A stretch of DNA of 64,000 nt from DATJPR01 sp963752915 (GCA_963752915.1 CAVVZZ010000006.1:1-64000), one strand, 5' to 3'. Positions 1 through 10,367 are shown, counted from the stretch's first letter. Translations and numbers: made by a program. The notes: a model not told the origin generated them from the sequence alone.

Positions 1-547
1 CACCATACGAGCCACCAGAGTGTCCACCGCTCGGTGCATAGGAATGTCCGGAGAATCCGTAATTATGAAAGCCGTAATTGCGGAAGCCGTAGTTGTAGTA
101 GTGTGGACGGTACCACGAGTAGTAAGCACTCGGAGAATAGAACCATGGATCCCATGCGTATCCCCAGTACCACCAGGGATACCCCGCCGACCAGGAGTAG
201 TAATACGGGGAATTCGCATAGCCGGCGTTGGATCCCCCCGCAGGACCTTCATCCTGCGCCTTGATCATCGAATTGATGACATTCTCCGATACACCGGAGT
301 CCGAGAGGGCGATGACATCGTCCGGACCGAGTTGAAATGCGGGCTCGGCACGCTTGAGAAGGTTCATGATGACCGACTCCTTGACGCCGGATTTCGTCAT
401 TGCAATGACGTCCTGGTTGGTCATGACTGCAACACTGTCTCTCTCCCGGTGGGCCCACGACGAACGATGCATATACATTCCGGAATAGCATCCCGTCAGA
501 AGCAGTCCACACCCCAGGAGAAACGGAACGAATCGAAGACGTAGCAT
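1..547 (-). CDS. Aromatic-rich lipoprotein, C-terminus cut by window edge
   Basis: The 182 readable codons run off the left end. The start is the ATG at 547-545, preceded by a GGAGA ribosome site. A signal peptide of about 20 residues ends in the lipobox LLTGC, so the protein is probably lipid-anchored outside the inner membrane. Residues about 40-100 carry two similar helical segments with the pattern 'DVIAMTKSGVKESVI' and 'DVIALSDSGVSENVI', a repeat common in short bacterial envelope lipoproteins. From about residue 110 the chain is dominated by Tyr, Trp, Gly and Ser, with the local repeat NYGF three times, and is probably disordered or surface-exposed. No enzymatic motif is visible. Function is unknown; the lipoprotein call is firm. 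Confidence 0.75.
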   Translation of the reverse strand, partial: MLRLRFVPFLLGCGLLLTGCYSGMYMHRSSWAHRERDSVAVMTNQDVIAMTKSGVKESVIMNLLKRAEPAFQLGPDDVIALSDSGVSENVINSMIKAQDEGPAGGSNAGYANSPYYYSWSAGYPWWYWGYAWDPWFYSPSAYYSWYRPHYYNYGFRNYGFHNYGFSGHSYAPSGGHSGGSYG

Positions 548-736
548 AACAGGTCTCCTCACAATCACGTGATACATACGCGATGGGCCGATTGACGGCC
601 ATTCTGCTGTTGTGTTGGGTGATAACCGCTCTGCGATGTAGGACCGGAAATCCGATCCTTGCATGGTAGGATGGTGGAAGCGGCAACTGATTTACAGTTT
701 CGACAATTTAATAGACAAAAGGTTTAAAGCCAAACT

Positions 737-837
737 AGGGTTCAGGATAGGGTCAGGCATCAGGCGAATGTCGGGGCTATTGACAATTATCGTAGCCGAT
801 ACACTGACGCCTGAAGCCTGGACCCTGACCCCTATCT
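737..837. repeat. Inverted pair of CCTGACC-type heptad repeats
   Basis: Two arms of 7-bp words face each other. The right arm (803-837) reads ACTGACG, CCTGAAG, CCTGGAC, CCTGACC, CCTATCT. The left arm (737-766) is a degenerate inverted version. The right arm includes the stop codon of the neighbouring LysM transglycosylase gene (832-834). The arms could fold into a hairpin and act as a terminator. The rest of 548-831 shows no gene. Confidence 0.7.
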
Positions 838-2901
838 CGTACTTACTGGGATAAAAAGCACTTGCCCTGCGTAGATCCTGCTAGTAGATATACCGTTTTG
901 CGCCTTGATTTGTTCCAATTGCGTGTTGTAAGCGCGGGCGATGTCCCACAGGGTCTCTCCCCTTTTCACCACGTACCGGACGGTCTTATCCGGAGAGTCT
1001 TTGGGATCGTCGGTCTTTACCTGTGCCCCCGAACCCTTTGAGCCCTGACCATTCGCATCAGCCATCAATTCCTCGTCTGGCGCAGTTGATTGCGACTCAA
1101 CACCCCGGTGAATGATCAAGGTCTTCCCTGCGATAATCTTGCGCCCGAAGGGGATGTTGTTCCAGTTCCGAATATCGATCTGGCGAACGCCGAACTTCTC
1201 TGCAATCTGGCTCAGCGTCTCTCCCCGCTTGATACGGTACCGGACCCTGCTCCCCTGATCGTTTTGATCGTCCGGCATTCCGGCACTCTTTCCCTGGGCA
1301 ATTGCGCGTTCCAGTCTTCCTTTGTCGCGCTGTGACGGTCGGTCCGTCACGGCACCGGAACGGTCGAAGTCAAGCGGGCTCTGCGCGCGCGCAAGCTGCG
1401 CAAGCCGCTCCGATCCCTTCAGCACCGGAATAAGGATCGCTCTCCCGCGTGGAAGTCTCCGGAACCCGGAGAGACGATTGACCTGGGCAATGGCTGACTG
1501 CGGCACCCCGAAATGTTTGGCCAAGCCCGCAAGGGTTTCGCCCCGCCGGATCGTATGAACGATGTAGTCACGTTTTGCGTCGTCGGGGATCTGCGCATAG
1601 CGCGCCTTGAACTGCTCGGATGTCCCGACAGGAACGCGGAGAGTGTACCCCGACGATCGCGGAGGTGTCGTCCACTGCACAAGTTCGGGGTTCAATTCCC
1701 TGATCGTCTCCACGTCCGTCGACGCGCACCGGGCGAGGATCTCCAGGTCGACACAGTCTTTCACTTGAACGGTCTCGTAGTTCAACGGCGCTTCGGGTGT
1801 GATCCCGTCGAAACCGTAATCCCCGGGATGCATCGCGATCAGCGAGACGGCGATGAACTGCGGGACGTAGTTCCTCGTCTCTCGCGGCAACTTCCGCCGG
1901 ATCTTCCAGAAGTCCGTTTCTCCGCCGGAGCGCCGGATCGCACGATAGACCCTGCCGGCGCCGGCATTGTACGATGCGAGGACGAGATACCAATCCCCGA
2001 ATTGATCATAGAGGTCTCGCATATGCCGCGCCGCAGCGCGGGTCGCCATCTCGATGTTCCTCCGCTGGTCGTACCAGTAGTCCCCGCGCAGCCCATAGAG
2101 TCTTCCGGTGCCTTTCACAAACTGCCACATCCCGACGGCCTTTGCCCACGACCGGGCGAGAGGATTCACGCCGCTCTCCACCATCGTAAGATAGACGAGG
2201 TCCTGCGGGACGCCTTCCTCGGCAAGGATCCTCCGCATCATCGGAAAATACTTTCCCGATTCCGCAAGCCACCGTTCCATGTGGCTGCGCCCGCGACCTT
2301 CGAAGAATGAAATGTTTCGTTGGACGAGGTCATTCATGACGAGCGGAACCCCGGTTGTCCGAATCACCTCTGTCGGCGCTACCGTCGTGTCCGCGGCGGA
2401 GCTCTCGACATACTGGTCCAGCTTGGCGCGAAGAGCAAAGATCGACGCTTGCGAGCCGAGACTGTCGACCTTTGCGATATACTGCTGATAGTCTTCGACG
2501 ACCGCTTTGCTCAGGTCGTTGAAGTCCCTGTTGTTTTCAATCTCCGGAACGTAACTGAGCTCGTTGAGGATTTCGATCGAGGTTTCGAATTGGCTCGCGG
2601 AAAGGACGGAGTCTCCGGCGTCCTGGGCATTCAGTGCGCGGACATAGTGTTGCCGGACATCTTCGAGCATCGTGCTCACGAGCGAATCGCTGACGATGGG
2701 CTCGGGGTCCTGCATGGTGGAGTCATTGGCGCCGGCCAGGAGCGTGTCGTCCTGGTCCAACGTGTCGGCAACACCCATTGCATGCTTGAGGGCGGCAGAA
2801 TTCCTGGGACCGTTCCCCTGGGAGTTTTGACTTGTGGTACAGCCGGAGAGGAGAACCGCGTAAACGCCGATCACCGCCACTCCCAAGTGCAATTTCGTCA
2901 T
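832..2901 (-). CDS. LysM lytic transglycosylase lipoprotein (MltD-like)
   Basis: This is a membrane-bound murein transglycosylase that would cleave the MurNAc-GlcNAc glycan strand. The N-terminus has a signal peptide with lipobox LLSGC. A lytic transglycosylase (SLT) domain lies near residues 200-335, with catalytic Glu242 in MVESGVNP and the typical 'ASYNAGAGRV' segment. Three LysM peptidoglycan-binding repeats follow, at about 455-505, 565-610 and 640-686, each with a 'RGETL' core. The domain order matches MltD. I start it at the ATG at 2901, 11 bases after the aspartate kinase stop and behind a GAGGG site; an ATG-like start at 2931 would overlap that gene. The last codons lie inside a heptad-repeat array. 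Confidence 0.9.
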   Translation of the reverse strand: MTKLHLGVAVIGVYAVLLSGCTTSQNSQGNGPRNSAALKHAMGVADTLDQDDTLLAGANDSTMQDPEPIVSDSLVSTMLEDVRQHYVRALNAQDAGDSVLSASQFETSIEILNELSYVPEIENNRDFNDLSKAVVEDYQQYIAKVDSLGSQASIFALRAKLDQYVESSAADTTVAPTEVIRTTGVPLVMNDLVQRNISFFEGRGRSHMERWLAESGKYFPMMRRILAEEGVPQDLVYLTMVESGVNPLARSWAKAVGMWQFVKGTGRLYGLRGDYWYDQRRNIEMATRAAARHMRDLYDQFGDWYLVLASYNAGAGRVYRAIRRSGGETDFWKIRRKLPRETRNYVPQFIAVSLIAMHPGDYGFDGITPEAPLNYETVQVKDCVDLEILARCASTDVETIRELNPELVQWTTPPRSSGYTLRVPVGTSEQFKARYAQIPDDAKRDYIVHTIRRGETLAGLAKHFGVPQSAIAQVNRLSGFRRLPRGRAILIPVLKGSERLAQLARAQSPLDFDRSGAVTDRPSQRDKGRLERAIAQGKSAGMPDDQNDQGSRVRYRIKRGETLSQIAEKFGVRQIDIRNWNNIPFGRKIIAGKTLIIHRGVESQSTAPDEELMADANGQGSKGSGAQVKTDDPKDSPDKTVRYVVKRGETLWDIARAYNTQLEQIKAQNGISTSRIYAGQVLFIPVSTR

Positions 2902-2912
2902 GCCTGCCCTCG

Positions 2913-4277
2913 CTATAGTCCTTGCTCGCAAAATGCCGAATGGAGAACGGAAGCGGCAAGATCCGCCTGCCCTCCATCGACAACCACCGTAACATTGATC
3001 TCGGATGCACCTAGTGAAATCATTGCAATTTCTATGCCATGCGACTCCAGAACCGAAAATAGAGTTGGTAATATACCCTTTGAGCGCCTCAGATTCTCTC
3101 CAACGACACAGAAAATTGCTTTGTTCCGTTGGACCTCAACTTCCGCCACTTCCCTGAGTTCTTCCAGGAGTCCTTCCAAGCCATCTTCCGAGTCCAGGGT
3201 GAGGGAGATGCTTACCTCGGAGGTCGCGATCACGTCAACGCTCCGTTCGTGGCGCGCAAAGATCTCGAAGACGCGCGCAAGAAAGCCATGCGTCATCAAC
3301 ATCCGCGTAGAGATGATCGTAACCATCGTGATGTTCCGCTTATTGGCGATCGCCTTCACCGCCCGCGAATGAGCCCTCTGCGGCTCCGCAACGATCACGG
3401 TCCCTTCGACATTCGGCCGCCTGGAATTCAGGATGCGAACGGGAATGTTCTTCTTGACCGCCGGGATAATAGTAGAAGGATGCAAAACCTTTGCGCCAAA
3501 GTACGCCAGCTCGGCGGCTTCGCGGAATGTCATTTCCGGGATCAGCAGGGCCGAGGGAATTATCGAAGGGTCCGAGGTCATCATCCCGTCGACGTCCGTC
3601 CAGATTTGGATCTCCTCCGCATCGAGCGCAGCTCCCAGGATTGCAGCAGAAAAGTCCGAACCGCCCCGCCCGATGGTGGTAGGGATGCCGTTGCGCGTCG
3701 ATCCGAGGAACCCCTCCGTCACGACGACCCGTCCGGCCTTGACCTGCTCTCCGATGAGGCGCTGCGCAAGAGGGACGATCTCGTCCTGGAGCGGGACCGC
3801 GCGCGTGTAGTCATCCGTCGTCTTGATCACGTCGCGTGCGCTGACGTGCACGGCATTCATCCCCTGCGTGTTCATAAACTCGCTCAGGATCATCGTGGCA
3901 AGCCGCTCACCGAACGAGGCAAAGGTGTCAAGCGACCGGTTCGTCAGCTCGCCCAGGATCGCGATGCTCTTCGCAAGATCGCGCAGCTCATTCATCATCA
4001 CGTCCAGTTCCGATTCGAGACGGGTCCGCAGTGGGCATTGGAACAACTCAGCGATGATCCCGCGGTGACGTGTGCGCAGCCCCTCGACCAGGGAGAGACT
4101 TTCGTCGACGTCGTTGATGGCCGTTCGTGCGAGCTTGAGAAGGGTGTTTGTGACTCCTGCACAGGCCGACGAAACGACGACCGGCCGTCTTGAAAGGCGT
4201 TCGTGAACGATCGCAGCGACGTTGCGCATCGCCGCGGCGTTTTCCACTGATGTACCGCCGAATTTGGTGACGATCAT
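2913..4277 (-). CDS. lysC: Aspartate kinase, monofunctional
   Basis: It phosphorylates aspartate in the first step of Lys, Thr and Met synthesis. The N-terminus has the diagnostic KFGGTSV motif at residues 5-11. The amino-acid kinase fold includes 'GRGGSDFSAA' near 205 and 'DVDGMMTSDP' near 230. Two C-terminal ACT domains (about 310-450) would bind the regulatory amino acid. The 454-residue length fits the LysC class without a homoserine dehydrogenase. Only one base separates it from the C25 peptidase stop upstream, so it appears co-transcribed with the polysaccharide/T9SS genes although its role is central metabolism. Which isozyme it represents cannot be read from sequence alone. Confidence 0.93.
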   Translation of the reverse strand: MIVTKFGGTSVENAAAMRNVAAIVHERLSRRPVVVSSACAGVTNTLLKLARTAINDVDESLSLVEGLRTRHRGIIAELFQCPLRTRLESELDVMMNELRDLAKSIAILGELTNRSLDTFASFGERLATMILSEFMNTQGMNAVHVSARDVIKTTDDYTRAVPLQDEIVPLAQRLIGEQVKAGRVVVTEGFLGSTRNGIPTTIGRGGSDFSAAILGAALDAEEIQIWTDVDGMMTSDPSIIPSALLIPEMTFREAAELAYFGAKVLHPSTIIPAVKKNIPVRILNSRRPNVEGTVIVAEPQRAHSRAVKAIANKRNITMVTIISTRMLMTHGFLARVFEIFARHERSVDVIATSEVSISLTLDSEDGLEGLLEELREVAEVEVQRNKAIFCVVGENLRRSKGILPTLFSVLESHGIEIAMISLGASEINVTVVVDGGQADLAASVLHSAFCEQGL

Positions 4278-4278
4278 T

Positions 4279-7200
4279 TCAACGTACCTTTGCCATTTTC
4301 CCCAGCACGCTTGCCGTTTTGCCGCCTAGGGATACTTCAATCTGGTAAAAATATACGCCGTTGGCAAGCGTGTCGCCGTCGTCGTCTCTCCCGTCCCAGG
4401 CCAGCTTGTTGTACCCGATGACGACCTGGCCGCCCTGGAGCGCGATGTCCCGGATCTTCCTGCCGGCGACGGTATAAATCCGGATCCGTGCGGCGTCCGG
4501 ATTGGCGCTCCCCGCGAGGACAAAGGTGAACTCGGTCCTCGTCGAAAACGGGTTCGGATAGTTGAAGACCTGCATCAACCGTGTTTCGTCCGAGACAGTG
4601 ACATCCAGCGCCCGCTGTATGGTATCGACCAATGTATTCGGGTTCCCGTTGAGCAGAATCACCTTCAGCAAATGATTCCCTGGATCGAGCCTCGGAGAAA
4701 AGGTCACTTCACCTCCCGACAAGGGCCGGGGACCGTCCTCCGCCACTCCATCCACGAGAAGTGTTCCTTGCATGATCCCCGGGGAAGGCAAAAGAGCAAT
4801 CCTCGGGCGCACGAGAATCCTGGGGCTCGTGGAGATATAATCTCCGTCCATCAGACCGACACCGTCGGCAAAAACGTCGATCGTTCCGATCGGTACCCCG
4901 GTCACGGTGAATCCGTATGCGACGCTGTTGTTCCCACGAAAGAGATCCCCCGACGAATCGGCGGGCGAAATTGTCAGCTCGAGGGAGGCATGTTGCGAAA
5001 GGCTCGACGTCGGTATCGTCACAGTGACTGCACGCGAACTATCGACCGAAACCCCTCCGCCGGGGACGGAAAAAAGAGGGAGCAATCGGTTCTGCGGATC
5101 GTACATTCCGACTTGAAGCGAGATGCTGTCCGTTCTCCGATACCCGATATTATAGACGCTCAGCGGTATCTGCACGGGAGTCCCCCGCGGGACAATGAGG
5201 TCCCCTCCCTGCGTCAGTGCCTGAAGTGCAAGCTCTGCCGTCGGGACAAAATCCGCCGACCACGAGATGATCCGCGGCGTCATCGCTGATTCATTTGTGG
5301 AAAGAAACGCACCGAACTTGTACCCGGCATAATCCGTCGCGAAGGTATTGATGCCGCGGAGATCAACGCCGGCGCTGTCCCCTGTGAACACCTTGAGCGT
5401 GTCGACTCCGCCGCTCTTGTGGATCCCAATCATCCATCCCCGCAGACTTGTCAGTCCGGCAGCGGTCGCGGTCTGCCACTGGAACGATTGCCATCGGACG
5501 GGCACCGGGAGGAGCGGAGAGACGACCGTGCCACCCCCCCTCCCGTAAATGGTCGGGAGTTGCTTCGAAACGATCACGGAGTCAGTCTGATACGCTTCGA
5601 TGGCCTCTGCGGGAAAACCCTTTCGCGCAATAAGAGCCCACGCTTGTCCGTCCTGCACCTGACGGATCTTCTGGCTTCCGAGACTTTCGATCGCGCTGTA
5701 CAGCGTCTCATCAACATTCGTTCTGCCCTCGGCCATCGCCACGATCCCGACATAAAATCCCGTCGGTGTCGTAGAGATGAACGTCGCCATGCTATCGGCC
5801 AAGGCTGGATTCGTATACAGATCGAACGGTTTGAACACATACGTACCGTCGAAGCTGTTCACCTGGACTACCATGTAACTGTTCCCGATATTCCACCAGA
5901 GGCCGGTAATGAAGTCGAGCCCGACCTGGATAATCGTGTAGTAATCCTTGTCGGCGTTCGCCAGGTTCCCAAGAGACCGGCATCGGATAAGTGTCGCGGG
6001 CCCGCTGGCGATGGTGACGCCGGAGTCTGTCGGCGTGGCATTGACGGCGGTGTTCAGCGCAAACTGGTTCTTCCGCAACTGACTCCAACGAATCAGCGGC
6101 GGCTGAGGGACCAGCGCTGTCGTCGAAAAACTTGCGTTCATCCAGCGCCCGTTCCCGGAAGCACTCACCGTCCGTGATCGCCAGTACCACGTGACTCCCG
6201 GCGGCAGGGACGGTGTCGTCCATTCCCCCGATACCGGTTTCGGGGCGATAGCAGGCGAGACGATATGCGATGGTGAATCGAATTCTGCAACCGTGTCGAG
6301 TTCAAACGTGTACGAGAGTCCGGACGACGAAATTCCCGCCTGCGAGGCGACAACGAGCCGCACCGGCCCGGGAGGAACCACCTGCGCGTCGAGCGGGCGA
6401 ATCGCCTGGAGAGAGTTCGCATAGACATAACGATCGAACGAGAGCGCATTATTGGCAACGCTGACCTCCGTGATGGAATCGGGAAGGGACACGGAGATCC
6501 CCAGTGTATGTTGACCCGCGTTTCCGCCGGAATGCCAGGGAGTAGAGACCGAATCGACGAAGAAGACAGGACCGACTGGAAGGTTCGAGGCAATGGGAAC
6601 GGTATGGCCATTGTAGGTGTCGGAGATGTTTACCGAGCCTGTGGCAGCCGGAACCGTCCCGAAGTTGCGGACGGTCACGGTAACAGATATCGTTGAGTCC
6701 GCTGTAGTGGGCTGGACAGGGCTCGTCGAAACGTCGGACGCCTGGAGAGAGAGGTCGGGTTTTACGGGAACCGCAAACTGACTCAACGGGTCGCCCAGAA
6801 GGGGCGTAAGATATTGATGAGCCAGTGTAATGTAGTTGTTTCCTCCCTGCTCCCAGAGGAGGATCCTCGATGACGTTGTGGCCGCACCGAGAAGTCTCGT
6901 CCCCTGGGTCATTTCCCCGAGAAAGTCCTCGAGGAGGAGTGTTCCATACGAAGGATACCCAAGGGATGCCGATGCCCACATTGCGATGGCGCCGCGGTGG
7001 TCCGCCAGGAGATAGTCCTCAGCAAGCACCATTCCCGTTGGCGTGGCGAACCCCCCGACGTTGCAGCTCACGGAGACGATAAACGGAAGCTGACCACTCG
7101 TGTTCTGCAAATCGTACGGCGAACCCGCGTCCAGGCCCCAGATTCTCCCCCCGGAATGTCCGAGAAACGATACGAAGGAGATGCCGCTGTTGAAGGTCTG

Positions 7201-9612
7201 CATCAGCATCGGCTTCATCGATCCGTCGATGATCGCGGGCGACATTTTGTACGCGCGGATGTTTTCGGCGCCCAGCGGCGCCGGGGCGGTAGAGTTCGCG
7301 ATAACGTTGTCGGAGATCTGGGCGAACGAAGTATTCTCCGTGGAATCCCCACCCGCCGTCATGAACAGCATCCGCTTGTCCCATTCACCCGGCGGCGTGG
7401 CATCGTACCCGATGATCTTCGAAACGACGTTCAGCGCCTGAACGGAATCCATGACCGTCAGACGGCCGATATTCATCGAGGGAATGAACGGAGAGACTGT
7501 ATCGAAGCACGTGTACCAGTTGTCGCTCGACGGGACACCGAAGGCCGGAATATAGTCGTTCATCACCGTCGTGGCCATATAGTGGTGCGGGTCCCACGAC
7601 GCGTCTCCCATGATCACGAGATTCGAAGGCGCAGGGCCGGGCCATTGGAGATACGCATACTGAAGAAAGCGCTTGATCGCAAACGGACTGACAACCCCAT
7701 AGTTGAACTCGTCATACACATCGGTGACGTCAACCACCTGGGCACGGAGGTTTCTTGTCGACCTGCGCTGGGCCGCGAGCTGGTTCGCAGCGGTCCGGAA
7801 CAGCGGATTCGTGAGAACGATGTAATCCGCGCCGGAGAGTGACCGGAGGTCCACAAACTGTTTGCGGGAGATGGTTACAGGGAGATGCGGTGCCAGCCGC
7901 GAGGTAACGGCGTAGGTACGGTCATTCGACAGTGTGTCACTGAACACAATCGTAAACGTTCCGCCACTCTCCATCACGACGGAATCCGGCCCGACAACTC
8001 TTCCATTCGACACATCCGCGACGATGACGTCGGATGTTGAGAAGCCGGACACGCGAAAACGGGATGCGGGGCCTGCCTCTCCAGCCGAGACCTGGAATCG
8101 GAGCCAGTCGTTCACAGCGACAAGTTTTCGGCGGTATGCAACCTCAAACCAATCGAGATAAAACTGGTTCACGGGTGTGGCTGTCGGAATGGACTGAAGA
8201 CGAAGATCATTCGAGCCGGCGAGGAGGCCCGCAGCAACAGTGAACGAGGGCCACGCCCCGGTTCTCCCATTGAACGAAACCTGCCCGATCGCGGACCCGT
8301 TCAGCGTGAACGCCGCGATATGATCCGGGGTCGAGGCGTGCGAGGTCGTGCTGTACAGCCGCGCGGAAACGACAGCGGTCTTCACGACGGATGTATCGAC
8401 ATTGTCGAGGACGAACGGATGATCATACTGCGTTCCCGGGTAGTAATATTCCCATACCCATCCCTCGCCCGGAACATCAAACGTATTCGTGATTTCGTCG
8501 TACCCCGTACCGACATAGTAGTCCGTGTTCAGTTCGAAGTGCACCGTCGTGCCGGCCGATGTGATACTCCGTTGAACCGACTGCGCGCCAGTGGCGTTGA
8601 CATAACGAAGTCCGGGTGCGCTCCCCCACGTCATCCAGACATAGCTTGTATCGCTGAAAAAGTCGTAGTACGTCGAGTCGCCGCGATTTCGCAGCGCATA
8701 GAAACTTACGACGCTGTCTCCTTCAACGATCGCAGGAATTTCCCGCCCGTGCTGAACCAGTCGAAGTGACGGGAGGTCGGGCGTGACCCCGATCGCCTGG
8801 AACGCCTGTCGCGAAACCCTATACCAGCCGTCCTGGACGATCCCCATTTTGACGTATGGCGCAAGAGGATTGAACCACGCTCTCGTGGAGTCCGAAGTCG
8901 TTGAAGGCGGACGCATCCCTGGCGGCTCGCGCCACTGTTTCGCCTGATCATAGTTGAGGACCAGTTCTTTGTACATCCCTTCAGCGAGCGGATCAGGCGA
9001 TCCCGGTGAGGGGACCTTTTCCAGCGCCGCCGAACTGCGGAGCTGGATGACGATGGTTGCGCGCACGATTCGTCGGACAAGATGCAGCGCGGGATTATAC
9101 TGGAGGGGCGCCACCCGGATCGGACAGAGGACCTGCTGCCGAAAAGAGAACGGTGTTCCTGCCGTTGCTGCCGATGCAGGAAGATATGCGTTCTTTTCAT
9201 ACGCGGCAGGGTCGATATGATACTCGGCAATCGCCTCATGATTGTCGTCGATCCGGAACGACGGGTGCGGAGCGATGCGTTGATCGCGTATCGTTTCGTA
9301 AACGACGTCCTTCAATGAGACGTCCAGAGCAGCACCCCTGGGAATGCCAAGGTTGACGACGTCGATCGGCAAGCCGGGTGTTCCTTCGGAACCCAGGAGA
9401 TCACCGACAGATTCATACCGCATGTACGACTGGCCGTTGATCACGACAGAACCGGAAGCGTGAACGGTCGACATGTAGTTGATGGTCCATCCTGACGGCG
9501 TCGCAGAGGTCAGTGAAAACGGCATTCCATGGACGCCGGGTGCGGCCCATGCAGACTGGCTAAGCGCGAGGCAGACCGCGGCAACGATGCTATTCCTCGC
9601 GACGGTGTTCAT
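4279..9612 (-). CDS. Secreted C25 (gingipain-type) cysteine peptidase with T9SS sorting domain
   Basis: This 1,777-residue exported protein begins with a clear signal peptide ending in SAWA. An N-terminal propeptide-like region (about 30-200) precedes a C25 peptidase domain (about 620-960), with His819 in FLGHSGG and Cys850 in VSCNVGG as the likely catalytic pair. CARDB/Ig-like and other beta-rich modules follow. The C-terminal about 90 residues are a FlgD-like T9SS type A sorting domain containing NYPNPFS and ending 'GKMAKVR'. The ATG at 9612 overlaps the WecG-type glycosyltransferase stop as ATGA, so translation is coupled; a longer start at 9729 would lie deep in that gene. C25 members include gingipain-like cargo and the T9SS sortase PorU. 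The presence of its own sorting domain favours cargo, but a sortase-related role is possible because of the linked glycan genes. Confidence 0.88.
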   Translation of the reverse strand: MNTVARNSIVAAVCLALSQSAWAAPGVHGMPFSLTSATPSGWTINYMSTVHASGSVVINGQSYMRYESVGDLLGSEGTPGLPIDVVNLGIPRGAALDVSLKDVVYETIRDQRIAPHPSFRIDDNHEAIAEYHIDPAAYEKNAYLPASAATAGTPFSFRQQVLCPIRVAPLQYNPALHLVRRIVRATIVIQLRSSAALEKVPSPGSPDPLAEGMYKELVLNYDQAKQWREPPGMRPPSTTSDSTRAWFNPLAPYVKMGIVQDGWYRVSRQAFQAIGVTPDLPSLRLVQHGREIPAIVEGDSVVSFYALRNRGDSTYYDFFSDTSYVWMTWGSAPGLRYVNATGAQSVQRSITSAGTTVHFELNTDYYVGTGYDEITNTFDVPGEGWVWEYYYPGTQYDHPFVLDNVDTSVVKTAVVSARLYSTTSHASTPDHIAAFTLNGSAIGQVSFNGRTGAWPSFTVAAGLLAGSNDLRLQSIPTATPVNQFYLDWFEVAYRRKLVAVNDWLRFQVSAGEAGPASRFRVSGFSTSDVIVADVSNGRVVGPDSVVMESGGTFTIVFSDTLSNDRTYAVTSRLAPHLPVTISRKQFVDLRSLSGADYIVLTNPLFRTAANQLAAQRRSTRNLRAQVVDVTDVYDEFNYGVVSPFAIKRFLQYAYLQWPGPAPSNLVIMGDASWDPHHYMATTVMNDYIPAFGVPSSDNWYTCFDTVSPFIPSMNIGRLTVMDSVQALNVVSKIIGYDATPPGEWDKRMLFMTAGGDSTENTSFAQISDNVIANSTAPAPLGAENIRAYKMSPAIIDGSMKPMLMQTFNSGISFVSFLGHSGGRIWGLDAGSPYDLQNTSGQLPFIVSVSCNVGGFATPTGMVLAEDYLLADHRGAIAMWASASLGYPSYGTLLLEDFLGEMTQGTRLLGAATTSSRILLWEQGGNNYITLAHQYLTPLLGDPLSQFAVPVKPDLSLQASDVSTSPVQPTTADSTISVTVTVRNFGTVPAATGSVNISDTYNGHTVPIASNLPVGPVFFVDSVSTPWHSGGNAGQHTLGISVSLPDSITEVSVANNALSFDRYVYANSLQAIRPLDAQVVPPGPVRLVVASQAGISSSGLSYTFELDTVAEFDSPSHIVSPAIAPKPVSGEWTTPSLPPGVTWYWRSRTVSASGNGRWMNASFSTTALVPQPPLIRWSQLRKNQFALNTAVNATPTDSGVTIASGPATLIRCRSLGNLANADKDYYTIIQVGLDFITGLWWNIGNSYMVVQVNSFDGTYVFKPFDLYTNPALADSMATFISTTPTGFYVGIVAMAEGRTNVDETLYSAIESLGSQKIRQVQDGQAWALIARKGFPAEAIEAYQTDSVIVSKQLPTIYGRGGGTVVSPLLPVPVRWQSFQWQTATAAGLTSLRGWMIGIHKSGGVDTLKVFTGDSAGVDLRGINTFATDYAGYKFGAFLSTNESAMTPRIISWSADFVPTAELALQALTQGGDLIVPRGTPVQIPLSVYNIGYRRTDSISLQVGMYDPQNRLLPLFSVPGGGVSVDSSRAVTVTIPTSSLSQHASLELTISPADSSGDLFRGNNSVAYGFTVTGVPIGTIDVFADGVGLMDGDYISTSPRILVRPRIALLPSPGIMQGTLLVDGVAEDGPRPLSGGEVTFSPRLDPGNHLLKVILLNGNPNTLVDTIQRALDVTVSDETRLMQVFNYPNPFSTRTEFTFVLAGSANPDAARIRIYTVAGRKIRDIALQGGQVVIGYNKLAWDGRDDDGDTLANGVYFYQIEVSLGGKTASVLGKMAKVR

Positions 9613-10367
9613 GCAGCCGACCCCACGCGATGGAGACGTTGGGCGATGACTCTTCCGATGAAGGCGGGATTGCCGATCAGGTAGCGTTTCCAGAGTCGTC
9701 GAGGTTCCTGCAGGAGTCGGAACAACCATTCGAGGCCGGCCGAACGCATCCAGACTGGGGCGACCCGTTTCAGTTGCGCGGCGTAATCGATCGTTGATCC
9801 TCCGAAGAGGATCATGTTTGCATTCAGCCGGGAAATATTCTCGCGTACCCAGTGCTCCTGGAGTGGCATGCCGAAACAGACAAAGAGAATGTTGGGACGC
9901 GTGCGTGCAACGTCATTCACAACACGGTCACTCTCTTCTCCCGACTTCGCGAAGTACCCATGCTGCTTGCCGGCGATCTTGAGCCCGGGAAACACGCGGA
10001 GCAGATTTTCCGCCGCTTTTTGGACCGCCTGCTCTTTTCCGCCAAGGAGATAGATGGAATATCCGCGTTGTTCGCACATGGCGCAGAGGTCCCAAATCCA
10101 GTACGTGAGCACAATGCGCGGCGGCAGCTTCACGTTGAGAATTCTCGCGCCCACGCGAACGCCCTCGCCGTCACAATAGACAAGCGGCGAGGCGTTCAGA
10201 AAAGCCCGAAACACCGGGTCCTTCTGCGCAATGTTGACGGCGTGGATGTTGACGTTCGCAAAGTACGTATGCCCTCCCGCGTCGATGACACGGGCAATCC
10301 TCTCGTTGAGTCCCGCATCGTCGATCACGTCGACCCGAACCCCGAGAACGTCCACACACTCAGTCAT
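9609..10367 (-). CDS. WecG/TagA/CpsF-family glycosyltransferase
   Basis: A GT26-family enzyme of the type that adds N-acetylmannosaminuronic acid, N-acetylmannosamine or similar sugars to a lipid-linked glycan at the cytoplasmic membrane. It starts 'LGVRVDVIDDAGL' and has the family core 'YFANVNIHAVNIAQKD', 'YCDGEGV', 'LLGGKEQAV', 'FVCFGMPLQE' and the C-terminal 'GLEWLFRLLQEPRRLWKRY'. Chosen start ATG 10367 overlaps the upstream gene as ATGACTGA; an in-frame start at 10400 is also possible. It overlaps the C25 peptidase start by 4 bases. It belongs to the polysaccharide cluster. Donor and acceptor sugars cannot be inferred. Confidence 0.9.
   Translation of the reverse strand: MTECVDVLGVRVDVIDDAGLNERIARVIDAGGHTYFANVNIHAVNIAQKDPVFRAFLNASPLVYCDGEGVRVGARILNVKLPPRIVLTYWIWDLCAMCEQRGYSIYLLGGKEQAVQKAAENLLRVFPGLKIAGKQHGYFAKSGEESDRVVNDVARTRPNILFVCFGMPLQEHWVRENISRLNANMILFGGSTIDYAAQLKRVAPVWMRSAGLEWLFRLLQEPRRLWKRYLIGNPAFIGRVIAQRLHRVGSAA

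Noticed and set aside
249..686. 145-codon minus-strand frame overlapping the left-edge lipoprotein
   Set aside because: A different frame of the same strand gives a signal peptide with lipobox and a ribosome site; this one does not.
3129..4193. 354-codon plus-strand frame under aspartate kinase
   Set aside because: Antisense to a gene with diagnostic motifs; composition is Arg/Asp/His rich with no family resemblance.
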